From assembly GCA_036898135.1 (NCBI GenBank), contig CM072523.1:35467037-35531036 (forward strand): a stretch of 64,000 nucleotides of DNA, written 5' to 3'. Within the stretch, counting starts at the first letter, position 1. Each line of letters begins with the position of its first letter. The position numbers were made by a program, and so were the translations under genes. The notes under the pieces are model-generated. The model did no database searches, had not been told where the DNA came from, and saw nothing but the letters and a program-made list of their open reading frames with translations. This DNA is from Oncomelania hupensis (lineage: Eukaryota > Mollusca > Gastropoda > Littorinimorpha > Pomatiopsidae). Shown in pieces: positions 32,936 to 45,566 of the stretch.

Positions 32936-33740
32936 CCGTTTTTAACGAGACAAATGTCCGGGGGATGAGAAAGAGGGAATGCGAATGAGGAAGGATTGGA
33001 TGGAACTTTGATCAACCCTCACTACCTAATTCAGTCTTAAAGTCAATGTTGCCAGAGCCTCAATTATTCACCCAGCTGTGCTCGGTAAACAACCATTAAA
33101 CAATTACCTTCGGAAAGCAAAACACTACTTGTTTACCGCGTTCTTTTAACGTGAATCCTCAATAAACAGGCGACCCATTATATACAGTGACTACAAGGAC
33201 CATGAGAAATACCTATTACGGCATCCGATGCAAAGCGCAACCTAACCATTATTTATCTTTCCTCTGCTGACAAAAAAGCTATTCGGTACTAGCTGGAACT
33301 GAATATATTCGAAATGCAATTATGCTTCGGGTCAACTGAACCACGTATAATCCTTTATTAGCACGATCGACAACTTCTTCACCATTTTCTTCTTCTTCTG
33401 TTCTCCTACTTCTCCCTTTCAGTCCTATGACTAGCTGTTGCACGCACTGGCTTGACCCGAATCTGTCATTTCTTTTCAAAGGAAGCATTTTATAGTCCGA
33501 TCGGCAAAACAGGTCTTGGTTTGTTCGACGATTTTTTTTATATGTATGATCTTTATATTATCATATCAGTTTGTTTCCTTGGAAAAAGCGTTTTTGCTCG
33601 TTTCGCTGAACAGAAAAGCGCTATATAAGATCGATTAAATAATAAATAATTATGTAGAAATTTTGGGTACACGCAATATGGTTGCATAGGTGTTTATCTG
33701 ATTCTGGGTCGTATTACCCCGAAACCCTATCATTGCTTTA

Positions 33741-33923
33741 TGGCCTGTCTTCATTGAAAGGTTCGGGGAGGTTCAAACACTTTTTTCTCGAGGTTCTCAG
33801 ATCCCGAACCTAGGCTGCTGAACTTTTTGGACAAAACAACATGTTCAGGAACCTAGGTTCGGGATCTGAGATCTTCGAAAAAAAAGTGTGAACCTCCCCG
33901 AACGTTCCAATGAAGACAGTCCA
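33741..33923. mobile_element. Palindromic MITE, 183 bp, PIF/Harbinger-type target duplication
   Basis: The left arm (33741-33815) and right arm (about 33850-33923) are near-complete inverted copies: TGGCCTGTCTTCATTG versus the complement of CAATGAAGACAGTCCA, then GTTCGGGGAGGTTCA, CTCAGATCCCGAACCTAGG and so on. A loop of about 35 bp separates them. TTA flanks both ends (33738-33740 and 33924-33926). It has no coding capacity and sits in the FAM43A-like intron about 290 bp from exon 1. Confidence 0.85.
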
Positions 33924-34208
33924 TTAGCAAGCGTTGTGCGGTGACGTAATTACATTTATAATAATTGATGGTTGCTTGCTCTAAATACACCCATTCTTGT
34001 TCTTGCTATAGTTGTCAGATGCAAAAAGTCAAAACACCAGATTGACAGCGGGCCGAAAAAAAATGCTGATCTCGCCGAAATAATTTAGGATTTGAAATAA
34101 TTGAATTCTGAATATATCGTCCCGCCACACAAAAACGGTTGGAGAAATGGTGAGGGAGTGGGGGAAAGAGAGGGAAGTGGTTTCCAAAGTACAGGTAATC
34201 GCCCTTAC

Positions 34209-34277
34209 CTTATACGATGGATCTTGCTCGCTAATTTGCAAGTTTTTGCGCCAACCGAACAAGCCCTTTTTCGACAT
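34209..34277 (-). CDS. FAM43A: FAM43A-like protein, first coding exon (residues 1-23)
   Basis: The ATG at 34277 has A at -3 (CCAAGATGT) and opens MSKKGLFGWRKNLQISEQDP..., ending at AAG directly before GTAAGGGC, a consensus donor. The phase-0 join to the exon at 31259 gives SEQDPSYK-VRYLGNV, matching the FAM43 arrangement in which a basic start and a DPxY segment lead into the first PID strand. No in-frame upstream ATG is evident. Untranslated 5' exons may lie farther upstream beyond the (ATC)n and polypurine arrays. Confidence 0.9.
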
Positions 34278-34403
34278 CTTGGTTGATGTGTGTAGTTAGT
34301 TCAAGTTCTGCAAACAGACCAAATAAAACAATAATAAAATTACTGTATAACAAATCCAAACAAGACTTAAGTTTCTCGTCGTCGTCATCCTCATCAGCAT
34401 CTC

Positions 34404-34479
34404 CCGTAGATATCATCATCATCAACATCATCATTATCATCATCATCATCAGCAGCAGCAGCAGCAGTATCTCTCGTAG

Positions 34480-34544
<65 letters not shown>

Positions 34545-34640
34545 TTCGTCTTCATCGTTATTGTCGCCATACAATTGTTATATGTATCATCACTGTCGAT
34601 GTCATTATCTGCATCATCGTCGTCGTCGTCGGCATCCCTA
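34404..34640. repeat. (ATC)n array 130 bp upstream of the FAM43A-like start codon
   Basis: Imperfect ATC/GTC triplets with a pure block at about 34479-34544. The polyHis, polyMet and Asp-rich ORFs are spurious. Transcribed from the minus strand it would read GAT repeats if included in a 5' UTR. Confidence 0.93.
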
Positions 34641-34781
34641 TCATTGTCGTCGTCATCGTTTATTCTTATTATTTTTGTTGGGTATGGCCGGAAACAACTT
34701 TTCCAAAGTGAACTCTTGGACAAATACATTTCTTATGCTTATGTCTCTCATATCCAAGTTTAACAGTTTCAATGGGAATAG

Positions 34782-34943
34782 CAAGAAGAAGAAGAAGAAG
34801 AAGAAGAAGAAGAAGAAGAAGAAGAAGAAGAAGAAGAAGAAGAAGAAGAAGAAGAAGAAGGAGGAGGAGGAGGAGGAGGAGGAGGAGGAGGAGGCGAAGG
34901 AGGAGGAGAAGAAGAAGAAGAAGAAGAAGAAGAAGAAGAAGAA

Positions 34944-34984
<41 letters not shown>

Positions 34985-35106
34985 ACAAGAACAAGAAGAA
35001 CAAGAACAAGAAGAACAAGAAGAAGAAGTTGCAGAAACAGCAAATAAATAAAGAAAGAACGCAATGAGGAAGGAAGGAAGAAAAGAAAGAAAGTAAAAAG
35101 GAAATA

Positions 35107-35146
<40 letters not shown>
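34782..35146. repeat. Long polypurine tract: (AAG)n, (GAG)n, (AACAAG)n, (GAAA)n
   Basis: About 245 bp of nearly uninterrupted AAG/GAG triplets on the plus strand, then A/G-rich (GAAA)n and (GGAA)n from 35051. Mirror symmetry within such tracts allows intramolecular triplex. It lies 500-870 bp upstream of the FAM43A-like coding start. Confidence 0.95.
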
Positions 35147-36654
35147 CTGTAGCACTAACAATATCCAAAATAATCGTAATGTTCTACAAACAAATTAAAT
35201 GTTAATGTTGCTATTCCCCTCATTTTGCGAAAAATTCCCTACTGTAAGTATTATCGTTCTGTACTATGAAGCACAACACCTTCAAAAAAGCAACCCGCAA
35301 GTGATCACTAGCAGCAAGAAAAAAAAAAGTACCGACTATAGGTGATGGTATTAACAGAAAACAATACCGGAAACTACTGAGAATAACTCTGCCTCAAGAT
35401 ACACTATAGGCTTACCAAAGTTTGCCCAAGTATCATTTGCTCGTTGATCTAATTATATTATTATTTGTTTGAATAGCATAGTTTGACGCAAAGTTTTACT
35501 ACGTAGAATTTAACCCAATTTGTATCCATGTCATTGCTTGCGTGAGAAAAGTTCTTAATACTATCATGTGTTCTGTATCGAAAGAACTTTTCTGCGGCAA
35601 CGACAAATCTATACTTGCGTGTTCTTCAGCATGACAGACGTTTTGCCCTTTGTGCAGCTAGGTGTGCATTATTGTGATTATTGTTAACACGTCCTTGTAC
35701 CTGATGTATTAGTTCCGCTTGGTGTAACTCGGTGTCCCTTCGCTTGATGTATCATTAGTGCAATGGTGCAAGAAGGTTGAAGGTCTGAAGGTGAAAGTAG
35801 TGTGCAAGGCTATCTACAGTCTCTCAGCATGCCGAGCTGTTGGGGAGACATGAAGGACGCAGTTGTTGCGGAGAGTTTTCGCCACTTCAGTTTGTCTGTG
35901 ACTGTTGTCAGGCGGCGTGACATTCATGCCCAGTGCTATCCATGATGTGACATTATCTGCCCATTTCGTTCTACAAAACCGGGTTGTAAAACTGCAAAAA
36001 TGTATGCTATGTTTTTTTTTTTTTTTTTTTTTTTAAATCTACGTAGGAAGAGGGGTGTGTAGGGTAGGGGCATTAAGCGGTGTTCGGGTATATAATAAAA
36101 CTGTTAACCACTCCAGTTCAAGTAGTGGTGCTTAATGTGTCCGGGGACGTAAATTTTACTTTTAAAAAAAAAACCAAAAACTCCAGTTCCGTGACACAGC
36201 TAGGGCGGAACTCTTTAAGGCCAAATCTAAATCAGCGTCCCACAGAAACCAATCAAAGCGGACCAAACAGAAACAAAATTCAATCAAAGTTCACGACACA
36301 AAAAATTTTTTTTCTCCACCTAAAAGTCATTTAAAGTTCACGACTCAAAATGATTTTTTTTTCAATGAATACATACATTAATAAATTAAATAAATTTAAT
36401 CGCAACAAATAAAACGATTCTGAAAGAAAAGAAACTAATCAGCCCACCAAATACAACAAATCAAAACGCAAAATATTGAGGAAACGACTGGCAGACACAC
36501 TGCAAACTTGTAAAAGCCAAGGTCAATGGACAATAGTTAAAAGCATTTACCAGTAAAATTATGTGCAAACTGAACAATGGCACACACGATGCACAGCACA
36601 GAAAATAAATTGCAGTCGTAAGCAAAACAACCCTCCTCCGCGCAAAGCACACAA
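35147..36654. other. No gene recognised
   Basis: Only short ORFs. A T20 run occurs near 36010-36034. The segment 35760-35960 is richer in GC but shows no domain in any frame. Confidence 0.4.
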
Positions 36655-36800
36655 ACAAACACACACACACACACACACACCGCACGCACGCACATACAAA
36701 CACACCAACGCGCGTACATATGCGCAAAAAAAAGCGCGCTCCCACGCACGCACATACAGATACACTAACGCACACACAATTACACACACAAACACACTCT
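36655..36800. repeat. (CA)n / (CACG)n tract
   Basis: ACACAC at 36655-36681 grading into CGCACGCACATACA-type repeats to about 36797. The Cys/Val-rich minus-strand ORFs come from this tract. Confidence 0.9.
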
Positions 36801-39345
36801 AATCTCCACTTTCAATGCACGCACCCATGTTCCGATAGACATGACCGGCAACACTGCGTAGCAGTGACTCAGCCCAGGCTTACGTTCCCCGCTCCAAGCC
36901 TCGGCTGTCTCAGCTAAAACTTGTGGACCAGTAAGATGGGGAAACTGCAATTGCAGTTAATCTGTCGCACAGTTTTTTTTTAATTGCCCAACCCGCTAAA
37001 TATTTTATTTTCCTATGGGTGGGATTCATGCTGTAAACACAACAACAATCAACACAAAACATGCAGTTGAACTCTGACGTTTTCGCTATTTGTGGATTTC
37101 CTATTAAGGGTATAAGGTTATTTCAGATGACGACATAGAGAGGTGGAAGGAGGGAGGGAGGATAGGGAGGCAGAGAGGGGGGATGGAGGGGATAGAGAGA
37201 AAGAGACTACTCTACTTTCTCTTTTCGGAGTTGCCGCAAGGCAGCTTCATACACCACGCAATGACGAACATGACCTCTCTTCAAACTACGGTCTTAATCT
37301 TTGTCTCAAAACAAGTGCAATTCCCCATTTTCACTTCTAAAATGGTTGAGTAAAGTCCCTGTCACATAATTTTGGATGTCATACAAGCGATGTAATAAAC
37401 AAAATATACCCACAATGTCAACTTCGTGGATCCTTTTCTGCGAAACCACCAAGAAAGATTTCGTGAACTTTCTCCTTTGTATACTAATGAGAGCATAAAC
37501 TGCGATGTCACGGACAAAAAGTAGAACAGAGTCACTTTCACAAGGAAAATTACTCGCGTCCTAAAGATCCTCAGTATGACAAATAAGTGGCCAACTAATT
37601 CACGGCAAACCCTTCACCGAAGACTTCCATAACAACGGAACAAAGTTGTGTCGCGAGTTAAGGGAGTTGGGTACCTCGATTCGCGCATCGTTTTGCGCAT
37701 TCAGAATTATATCCAAGTGTTCCTCATGTCGCAGTTATTATTATCCAAAAGAATTTTCAAAGTCTAAGAAATTACAGTACAATTATTTTGATTACTGCAC
37801 AAATTTTTTTTCGGGAGGCATTAATCAGCATTTGTGAAAATGTCAACATGAAAACTCCGATTATGACTTGCCAAAATCGAAGTTCGTGATTGTGAAGAGG
37901 CCTCTGTGAAGCAGTCTGTCACTCTCCTTTTCGGTGGTCGCTGACCTTGTACTCTACAAATCTGTTTCCCAACCTTCAATTCCATCGGACAATAAATACC
38001 GCAGATATACGACCTTGATTTGGGCGCTGCATTGCGACCGCGTCTCATGAGGGGAAAACAGAAATTCCCTTTTCACTTAGTAGCCTCTGCCTAGCATTGA
38101 ATAAAATGCGTTTACCACGTTTCAGCTCGATTGGACTGTCGCGATACAAGCGCCTACTCTACGCATCCTCGATATTCTGCTTTAGTCCAGACAATGCGTC
38201 ATAGACAATACGTCATAGACAGTGACAATAATAATATTGTTTTCGGAATGACGCAGTATGCGACATTTTTTATTTAGTGTAGTTCATTTTTAGATTGTTG
38301 TTACCATAGACAATTTGTGTACCATCCTTTCGATTGGCTGAACGTGGGAAATAAACGTTAGGAAAACTATTCGAGCAACCATCTTTGGAGGGCAAGGAAC
38401 GTATGTTTACGCCAGACCACTGTTTCGGATTACTGAGGTCATAAATTTGGTTCGAAAAGCTCGTCTCATCCTAAACAACACGTGTCGTAACACAACATGG
38501 ACCGTTAACACCGAAGACCACCCAACAAACAGGCCAGCACACAGACACACTGAGACAGACATTCAATCAGGCAGGCAGGCAAGTAGACAGACAGACAGAC
38601 AGACAGACAGAAACAATGCAACCTCTGCACTCTAACCTTTCAAAAAGTGAGTGCAACAAGATAGCAATGCAGATAATTTCAAAACATGTTGATTACATTT
38701 TCATGTAAACTGTGGTGTTGGCCCAAAACTGCTAGTTTTGACTAATGGGTATACCATGTGTAACCTTTAAAGATCAAAATTTAGCTAGGCGACCTCAGTT
38801 AATTTTTGGGGTGAATAACGATATGATAATAATGATTAGGCCTGCAACGTTTCAGGCCATTCTATTTAATATTCCACGATTTATTGTAATTTTAGTCTAA
38901 GAAGGGAGTCTTCACAAGCGTTACTGTCCCACTGAAATGTACTTTTCAATTACAAAAATGTTCCAAATTTACTTACGAAGCATACTTTTACCTCGCTGGT
39001 GGTTGTCATGCTCAAATCTTCATTTTCTTTCCTTCTGTGCCGCTGTTTACTATAATTATACTACTTTACGCTTTTCTCTCAAGCTTGCCAATCTTCAATT
39101 CACAAATTATACTCTACTTGAAAAGAAGCTCGGCGTGATATACTTATTGTTTTGCATTTTATGTATTCTCAGTATGTTTACTTTAAAACAAACCTTATGT
39201 CAGGAAATTCTATCCAATATGATTTCAAAGTACCGAACTACCCTAAAATGGAATGAGCGCGCATTATATACTTTCTCTATGCAAATATGTTGCTGCTCAC
39301 CAAACTGAGGACTCTTAAATTTAAATAACTGAGTGTTCCCATGGA
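36801..39345. other. No gene recognised
   Basis: Mostly unique AT-rich DNA. A short (GACA)n lies at about 38588-38612 and GAGAGG-rich DNA near 37140-37205. A minus-strand 75-aa ORF (37821-38048) has no recognised family. GAGAGCATAAACTGCGATGTCACGG near 37492 resembles the SINE tail block seen at 12365. Confidence 0.4.
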
Positions 39346-39346
39346 C

Positions 39347-39406
<60 letters not shown>

Positions 39407-39408
39407 CT
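39346..39408. repeat. (ATT)n microsatellite
   Basis: About 20 ATT units. The flanking region 39409-40610 holds no recognised gene. Confidence 0.96.
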
Positions 39409-40610
39409 TTTTTCAAGGGGGGTGGGGTGGGGTTAGGATAGGGAGGGAACACTACCATACAAATTACACTAGCATTAAAATACCAATAATAGTAGGTCTA
39501 CTGCAACACAATACATTACCAAGCCATACAATACAATAGTATTACATTATCTAAGTAAGTCTAGCTAGCTGGGAAATTTTGATTTACCTGTACTCTTATT
39601 CACACAAAACTCTTTTGAACAATAGACAGAAACATTAATACTATTTGTTGTACTTTGCATATGCCGATCAGATAACGATGGAATATCGGTAGAGCAAACA
39701 GTAAAATAAGTACAATCATTGTGCTGTTCAGTATCGTATTTTGACTAACATATTGTTCCCACCAGGTGTACATTTAAGAACCAACTTAAGGTAGTGTACT
39801 TCACTTGAAGATGAACACGATGATGAGGAGGTCGATGAGGAGGATGAGGATAAAATCTTACACAGCGCAGGTCTCTACTATAATTGTCCATGGTCAATGA
39901 GCTCAGAAGACAGGGAGATAAACGACTATCACTACAAAAATAGTTGTTCCCCTTTGGTAAGACATCCATATATACTAGCACCCATATCGTTAAGTTCTAC
40001 ATTCGTGCAGATTTCTACTATTTATACACAACCCTGCACCGAAATCATGCCGACTCTAATTCTTAGATTGTGATCAGTTGCCTTGGTTTCAGACGATGCA
40101 CCCGATTCGTAGAATTAGAATCAAGAGATTTTTTTAGTACCGAGGGTTTGCTTAGTTCAAACGTAACAATAATCCAACAAAACAGTGCCCCTCAGTTCCT
40201 TTGTAAGTAGCCTACCTTTTCTGATGGCATGCAATTTCGCTGCCGTACTCGCACTAATGCTCCGTATCGTGCTCAGGGAAACCTCACACTCGACGCAAGT
40301 GGTAATAACACATATCCCTGACGTTGTAATTGTATCCTCGATATAGCGAATGAAAAATTATACTACACCTAAGTGATAACAATTCCTGAATAAAAATCGA
40401 GTTTGACGTATATACTACAATAGCACTACACAAATGTCGAAATAAAATATTCTTTGCAGAATCGCGTACCATTGTACAAATGTTGGAATGAAACATACTT
40501 TGCAGAATCGCTTAACATTGTACGCATTTTGGAAAGAAGCTTAGTATGCAGTATCGCATGAGGTAAACTGTCGGAATTAAAGTTACGTTAAATAGCAGAT
40601 GTGGCTCGCA

Positions 40611-41807
40611 AGCTGAACAAATCATAGCTGGATTCAGGGCAGGTTGAAGTACCATTGAGCAGATTTTTCAAACTCTGAATAATCTGCGAGAAATACCTAC
40701 AGCACCAACAACATCAAAATTATGTGTTTGTAGACTTCAAGAAAGCGTTTGACCGAATCCGGCATGCAGTAATGTGGGCAACCATGAGAGTGTGCAACAT
40801 CAGCCCTAAAATTATTGAAGTCATCAAAGGCCTATATGACAAAGCTACCAATGCAGCCCTCCACAACAGCGTCATCGGGAACTGGCTCAGAACAACATTC
40901 GGTGTGCGTCAAGGATGTCTACTCTCCCCAACAATCTTCAACATCTTTCTTGAGCGTATTTTGTCAGATGTCCTTGCAGATGAATAAATCACAGTCAGCA
41001 TAGAGGGTAGAACAATCTCCAACCTCCGCTTTGCGGATGACATTGATGGATTGGATGCATAGGAACAAGAACTTTAGCAGTTGGTACAGAGGCTTGACAC
41101 AACATCCAGAGCCTTTGGAATGGAAATGAGGGCAATTGAGACCAAAATGATGACCAACAACACCAATGGCATCAACAAGGCCAATCTCTCAACACGGTGC
41201 ACAGCTTCAAATATTTAGGAGCCATTGTATCAGACCATGGGTCCCGACAGTAAGTCATCTCTATGATAGCAGTAGCACAAACAACTGCGGCCCTGACAAG
41301 GTTGAAGCTCATGTGGAAAGACAGAACCATCAGGCTACACTTCAAGGTTGCTCATCTCCATCTTCTTATACTCTTGTGAAACATGGACCCTCACAGCAGA
41401 CCTACAACGAAAACTACAAAGCATGGAGATGAGGTGCTTCAGAAGACTTCTGGGCATTTCCTGTACCTATCACATCACCAACAACGAAGTCCGACAGACC
41501 ATCACACAAGCCATTGGACACCACGATAACAGGCTCACAGTGGTGACGAACGGAAACTCCGCGTCATAAAAGCATCAGGCCTTGCGAAGACCATCCTGCA
41601 AGGCACAGTGCAAGGAGGCAGAAAAAGAGGTGGGAGGATAGCATTCGTGAATGGATTGGCTTGACACTGAGCGAAGCCATGAGGGTTGCTGAGGAAACAG
41701 AAAGATGGAGTACGCTGGTTAAACTATCATCTATGGTGCCCCAACGACTTTCGTGTTACGGGAAAGGATAGGATAGGATAGGATAGGATAGGATAGGATA
41801 GGATAAC
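40611..41807 (+). mobile_element. RTE-like LINE, 5'-truncated copy (1.2 kb)
   Basis: Starts at CAAGCTGAACAAATCATAGCTGG, corresponding to the RT fingers of the 13693-15065 copy. It contains FVDFKKAFDRIRHAVMWATM, GVRQGCLLSPTIFNIFLERI and downstream LRFADDIDGLDA, then thumb and C-terminal sequences with multiple frame breaks. It ends in an approximately 40-bp (GGATA)n tail (41766-41807). Stops include TAA at 40985-40987 and several frameshifts after 41200. No target duplication could be read with confidence. Confidence 0.88.
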
Positions 41808-42079
41808 GAAAATTAAACCACAAAATAATGAAAAGAGTTTGTTATTGTGTTTGCTCGAATACCATTTCACGGTACCAGGCTGTAAATGCTAAAAATAAAC
41901 ACTGTAGGTTCGCTTCAGTTCACGTCCCTTAATGAAAGTCTATTCATTTATTACGAGTTTACCGGTTGCCGTTTTCATTACTACATTATAGGTCACATAT
42001 TCCCTTCAATAATGGTACAGGATGCAGTCAATATAAAAATTTCAAAAATAAAAATTCGATTTTCTTCCGTGTTCTAATA

Positions 42080-42245
42080 GCGATCTCCCTGCCTTTACAC
42101 CACCTGTTTGAGTGATGTATGTGTATTTGGTGTGTGTAAGGGTAAATGAGACAGGTGAGCGTGTATGTTGGTATAGATCGCCGCGCTTTGAGCCTTGGGG
42201 AAAGGCGCGTACATAGCATCCTGTATTATTATTATTATTATTTAT
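42080..42245 (+). mobile_element. SINE/LINE-tail-like fragment with (ATT)n tail
   Basis: GCGCTTTGAGCCTTGGGGAAAGGCGCGTACATAGCATCCTG leads straight into a short (TATT)n/(ATT)n run, the usual end of invertebrate retroposons with a GCGCTATATAA-like tail. The 5' boundary is unclear. Confidence 0.4.
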
Positions 42246-43025
42246 ATTGTGCAGAAGATGCACAGAGCCGAAAGTGTTTTCTACAATCAAAAACAGTTTA
42301 AGTTCCGCTTCAGTCCAATACGGTGCTTTCATAAATTGTGCCTTCAAAAGGCTGTGCTGGGGTCAAAGGGTTTGAAGAAAGTAGATACAACCTGGCCTTC
42401 GTAAAAAAAACTTCTTCAGTGGGCTAAGATGAAGAGGTAAGAGGTTCGACAACCGCTGCAGCCATCTTTCACAAGCAGTAATTTAAAGCTTCCTATACAC
42501 TTATATGCCAGTGCATGATTGAAACAAGTTGTATTTTTGCTAACATAATCATTCTCCATAAGGCGCCTAGAGCTGATCGATACAGGAAAGACATAATTTA
42601 TACGATGCTGCTTCAAACACCGCCGTATGTTTTGCAACCTCGTTCTGTTTGCATTGGTAAAAAAATAAATCGTCGATATTCAAAAGATCGAATACAAAAT
42701 TATACATTAACATCAGACAAAAAGAGCTTGAAAATATCCACCATTACCATAGTCGTTATCATTAAGTACAGTCACAATCACATCCATTCAGCATAGTCAC
42801 AGCACTAGAAGATACAGCTGCAAATAAAATACACCTGTAATCTTACTGGCCTAATTAACTACCGTGCAATCAATAATAATAATGAAAACAATACTGCTGT
42901 GTACAAGGTAGGCATTCATTTTGCACAGAAAAAGATCGCATATCGTTGTGATAACCGAAAAAATATATAATAACTGACATTACTTAACACATACAGCGGT
43001 AGTGGAAGCCGCTAAAGAGAGCACG

Positions 43026-43027
<2 letters not shown>

Positions 43028-43100
<73 letters not shown>

Positions 43101-43305
43101 ATACTGACCTGACCGGCCTAATTAGCTAAAGTTTCATCAATAAGTAAAGAGCATTGTGCAGGTAGATATTTATTTTGCCCAGGCAGAATCGCTGCATAAC
43201 TATGATAACAGAAATAAGATTACTACTAATTTGAATGATAAACGCGTGGGGTCATCCTAACGAGCAGTAGGCATCTGATTAGGGTGAATCACAACTGACT
43301 GTCTG

Positions 43306-43373
<68 letters not shown>
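43028..43373. repeat. Two (CT)n arrays
   Basis: 43028-43097 and 43309-43373, both nearly perfect. The sequence from 41810 to 43027 holds no recognised gene apart from the retroposon tail above. Confidence 0.97.
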
Positions 43374-43384
<11 letters not shown>

Positions 43385-43488
43385 ATGAACCCATGGAATT
43401 TGAACAAATGCAACTTTATATCAGAATCTGCCAAACATGCCGAATTACCAGGCATTGAGGACAAGGAAGCATATATATATTCTTCATG

Positions 43489-43489
<1 letters not shown>

Positions 43490-43525
<36 letters not shown>

Positions 43526-43636
43526 GATCGTGGGGGGATAATACATTAATGAGGAAGAACATGATGATGTTGATGATGATGTTGTTGATGATGATGATGA
43601 TGATGATATTGTTGTTGGTGTTTCTGTTGTTGTTGT

Positions 43637-43727
<91 letters not shown>

Positions 43728-43728
43728 A
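43490..43728. repeat. (GA)n and (GAT)n arrays
   Basis: (GA)n at 43493-43520 and (GAT)n at about 43559-43728, with GTT interruptions near 43600-43640 in the second. The 168-aa Met-rich plus-strand ORF and the polySer/polyHis/polyIle minus-strand ORFs are artefacts. The segment 43740-44580 has no recognised gene. Confidence 0.96.
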
Positions 43729-44599
43729 GCAAACATTCGAGGTGGGAGCGGAAAAGGAAGAGGTAGAGGACAAATTACAAAACAAAGAAAAACAAATTCT
43801 GAAATGAAAGCCTTCTTCCTTATGCTGGGAAAAACAGAATTTCTCCATTGTTCTATTATACCAACAACGTTTCTTTTGTATACTTACTGCAACATCGATC
43901 TCACTGAAACGATGCGCCGAACCTCAAAGCTACATGGAACTGGAGTGACTGCATTGCCTGACCTAGTATTAGGAAAAAGTGACTTTTTATGACAATCAGA
44001 CTCGACCGCATATGACTGGAAGCAGGTTTTCTCACCAAGCGATCGAATATTAAACTTGCAATGATCGCCTCTAGCGCAGCTGACAAGAGATTTGTTGTCG
44101 TTCTCTGCGTTTTCGTCAATTCGTTCAAGTTGTCAACTCAATTAATATCAAGAAAAAAAAATTGGCCTATTGGCAAGTTATCATCTGTTGTAGGCCCATG
44201 AAATGAATCCCATAAGTATATCCATAATTAGGGGTTGGTATTCTACTTGATAATGCAATACAGTTCGCTTGAAAGGCCAGGCGCAAACTTTCGCCACAGA
44301 GAGAAGGTCGGGTCTTGGAACATCACAAGACATGAGTCCAGTGCTGTGCCAGTTCCGCAGTCCCACACCTAGTAGGTTAATGTTCTTGAAAGTTTGATGC
44401 TATCGAATGCGGAAGGAACAGCAAAAAGAGCAACAGACGGATTAAAAATCAATGCTGCCTTATAAAAGTATTTATCTTATCCTCTGCTTTTTTATTTCAG
44501 CGGTTTATGCATTTTAATAATTCCTCCTTTCCTCTTTCGCGCTTCCTACCATTTCACTCTGATAAGAGAATATGGTTGTATGTTGTTTGTGTGCATATG

Positions 44600-44690
44600 A
44601 TCGAGAGAGAGAAAGAGAGAGAGAGAGAGGGGAGAGAGAGGTGGGGAGAGAGACAGACAGACAGCGGACAGACAGACAGAGACACAGAAA
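44600..44690. repeat. GA-rich tract and (CAGA)n
   Basis: Imperfect (GA)n followed by GACAGACAGACAG. Low complexity only. Confidence 0.9.
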
Positions 44691-44795
44691 GAGGCAATGG
44701 TAGATATGGAGCTAGTTATTAAAATGTCTTCTTATAATTATGTAACATGCATTGCAAAACAGCACGGTTGTATCACTGCAATCTGTGGTGAAATG

Positions 44796-45406
44796 CTTCA
44801 AATATTTAGGAGCCATTGTATCAGACATTGGTCCCGACAGGAAGTCCTCTCCAGGATCGCACAAAAAACTGCTGCCCTGACAAGGTTGAAGCCCATTTGG
44901 AAAGACAGGACCATCAGTTTACACACCAAGGTAAGGCTGCTGCGCTCCCTTGTCATCTTCATCTTTCTATACGATTGCCAAACATGGACCCTCATAGCAG
45001 ACCTACAACGAAGAATACAAAGCATGGAGATGAGGTGCTTCAGAAGACTTCTGTGCATTTCCTATACCCAGCACATCACCAACGACGAAGTCCGACAGAC
45101 CATCACGCAGGCCATTGGACAACACGATGACATGCTCACAGTAGTAAAGAAACGGAAATTCCGATAGTATGGCCACGTCACAAGAACATCAGACCTTGCA
45201 AAGACCATCCTGCAAAGCACGGTGAAAGGAGGCAGAAGAAGAGGGAGACAGAAAAAGAGGTGGGAGGACAACATTTGAGAATGGACTGGTTTGACACTGA
45301 GCGAAGCCATGAGGGTTGCTGAAGACAGAGAAAGATGAAGTACGCTGGTTAAAGGATCATCTGTGTTGCCCCAACGACTTTCGAGTTACGGGATAGGATA
45401 GGACAG
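44796..45406 (+). mobile_element. RTE-like LINE, 611-bp 3' fragment
   Basis: GTGGTGAAATG flanks it at 44785-44795 and 45407-45417. The open part encodes the thumb (SRIAQKTAALTRLKPIWKDR) and RSMEMRC-like C-terminal region up to VVKKRKF, where a TAG at 45165-45167 replaces the Trp expected before YGHVTR. Further stops follow. It ends GGGATAGGATAGGACAG. Confidence 0.9.
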
Positions 45407-45471
45407 GTGGTGAAATGAACATTTTCAAAGTCAAAGAATTTTATTTCTACACACAATACACACACACATAT

Positions 45472-45474
<3 letters not shown>

Positions 45475-45565
<91 letters not shown>
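45475..45565. repeat. (GA)n microsatellite, ~90 bp
   Basis: A perfect dinucleotide array preceded by a short (CA)n. Confidence 0.97.

Positions 45566-45566
<1 letters not shown>

Larger units (their letters stand above)
31260..34208 (-). other. FAM43A-like intron 1 (2.95 kb)
   Basis: GT-AG intron in phase 0. It contains (CA)n and (CT)n/(GA)n arrays, a 183-bp hairpin MITE (33741-33923) and a GCGCTATATAAGATCG SINE/LINE-tail fragment near 33620. No internal exon is evident. ORFs read from the dinucleotide arrays are artefacts. Confidence 0.88.

Noticed and set aside
34561..35168. Long polyLys, polyArg, polyLeu and polySer ORFs on both strands
   Set aside because: They come from the polypurine microsatellite upstream of FAM43A-like.
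43486..43992. 168-aa Met-rich ORF and polyHis/polySer minus-strand ORFs
   Set aside because: Produced by (GAT)n and (GA)n arrays.
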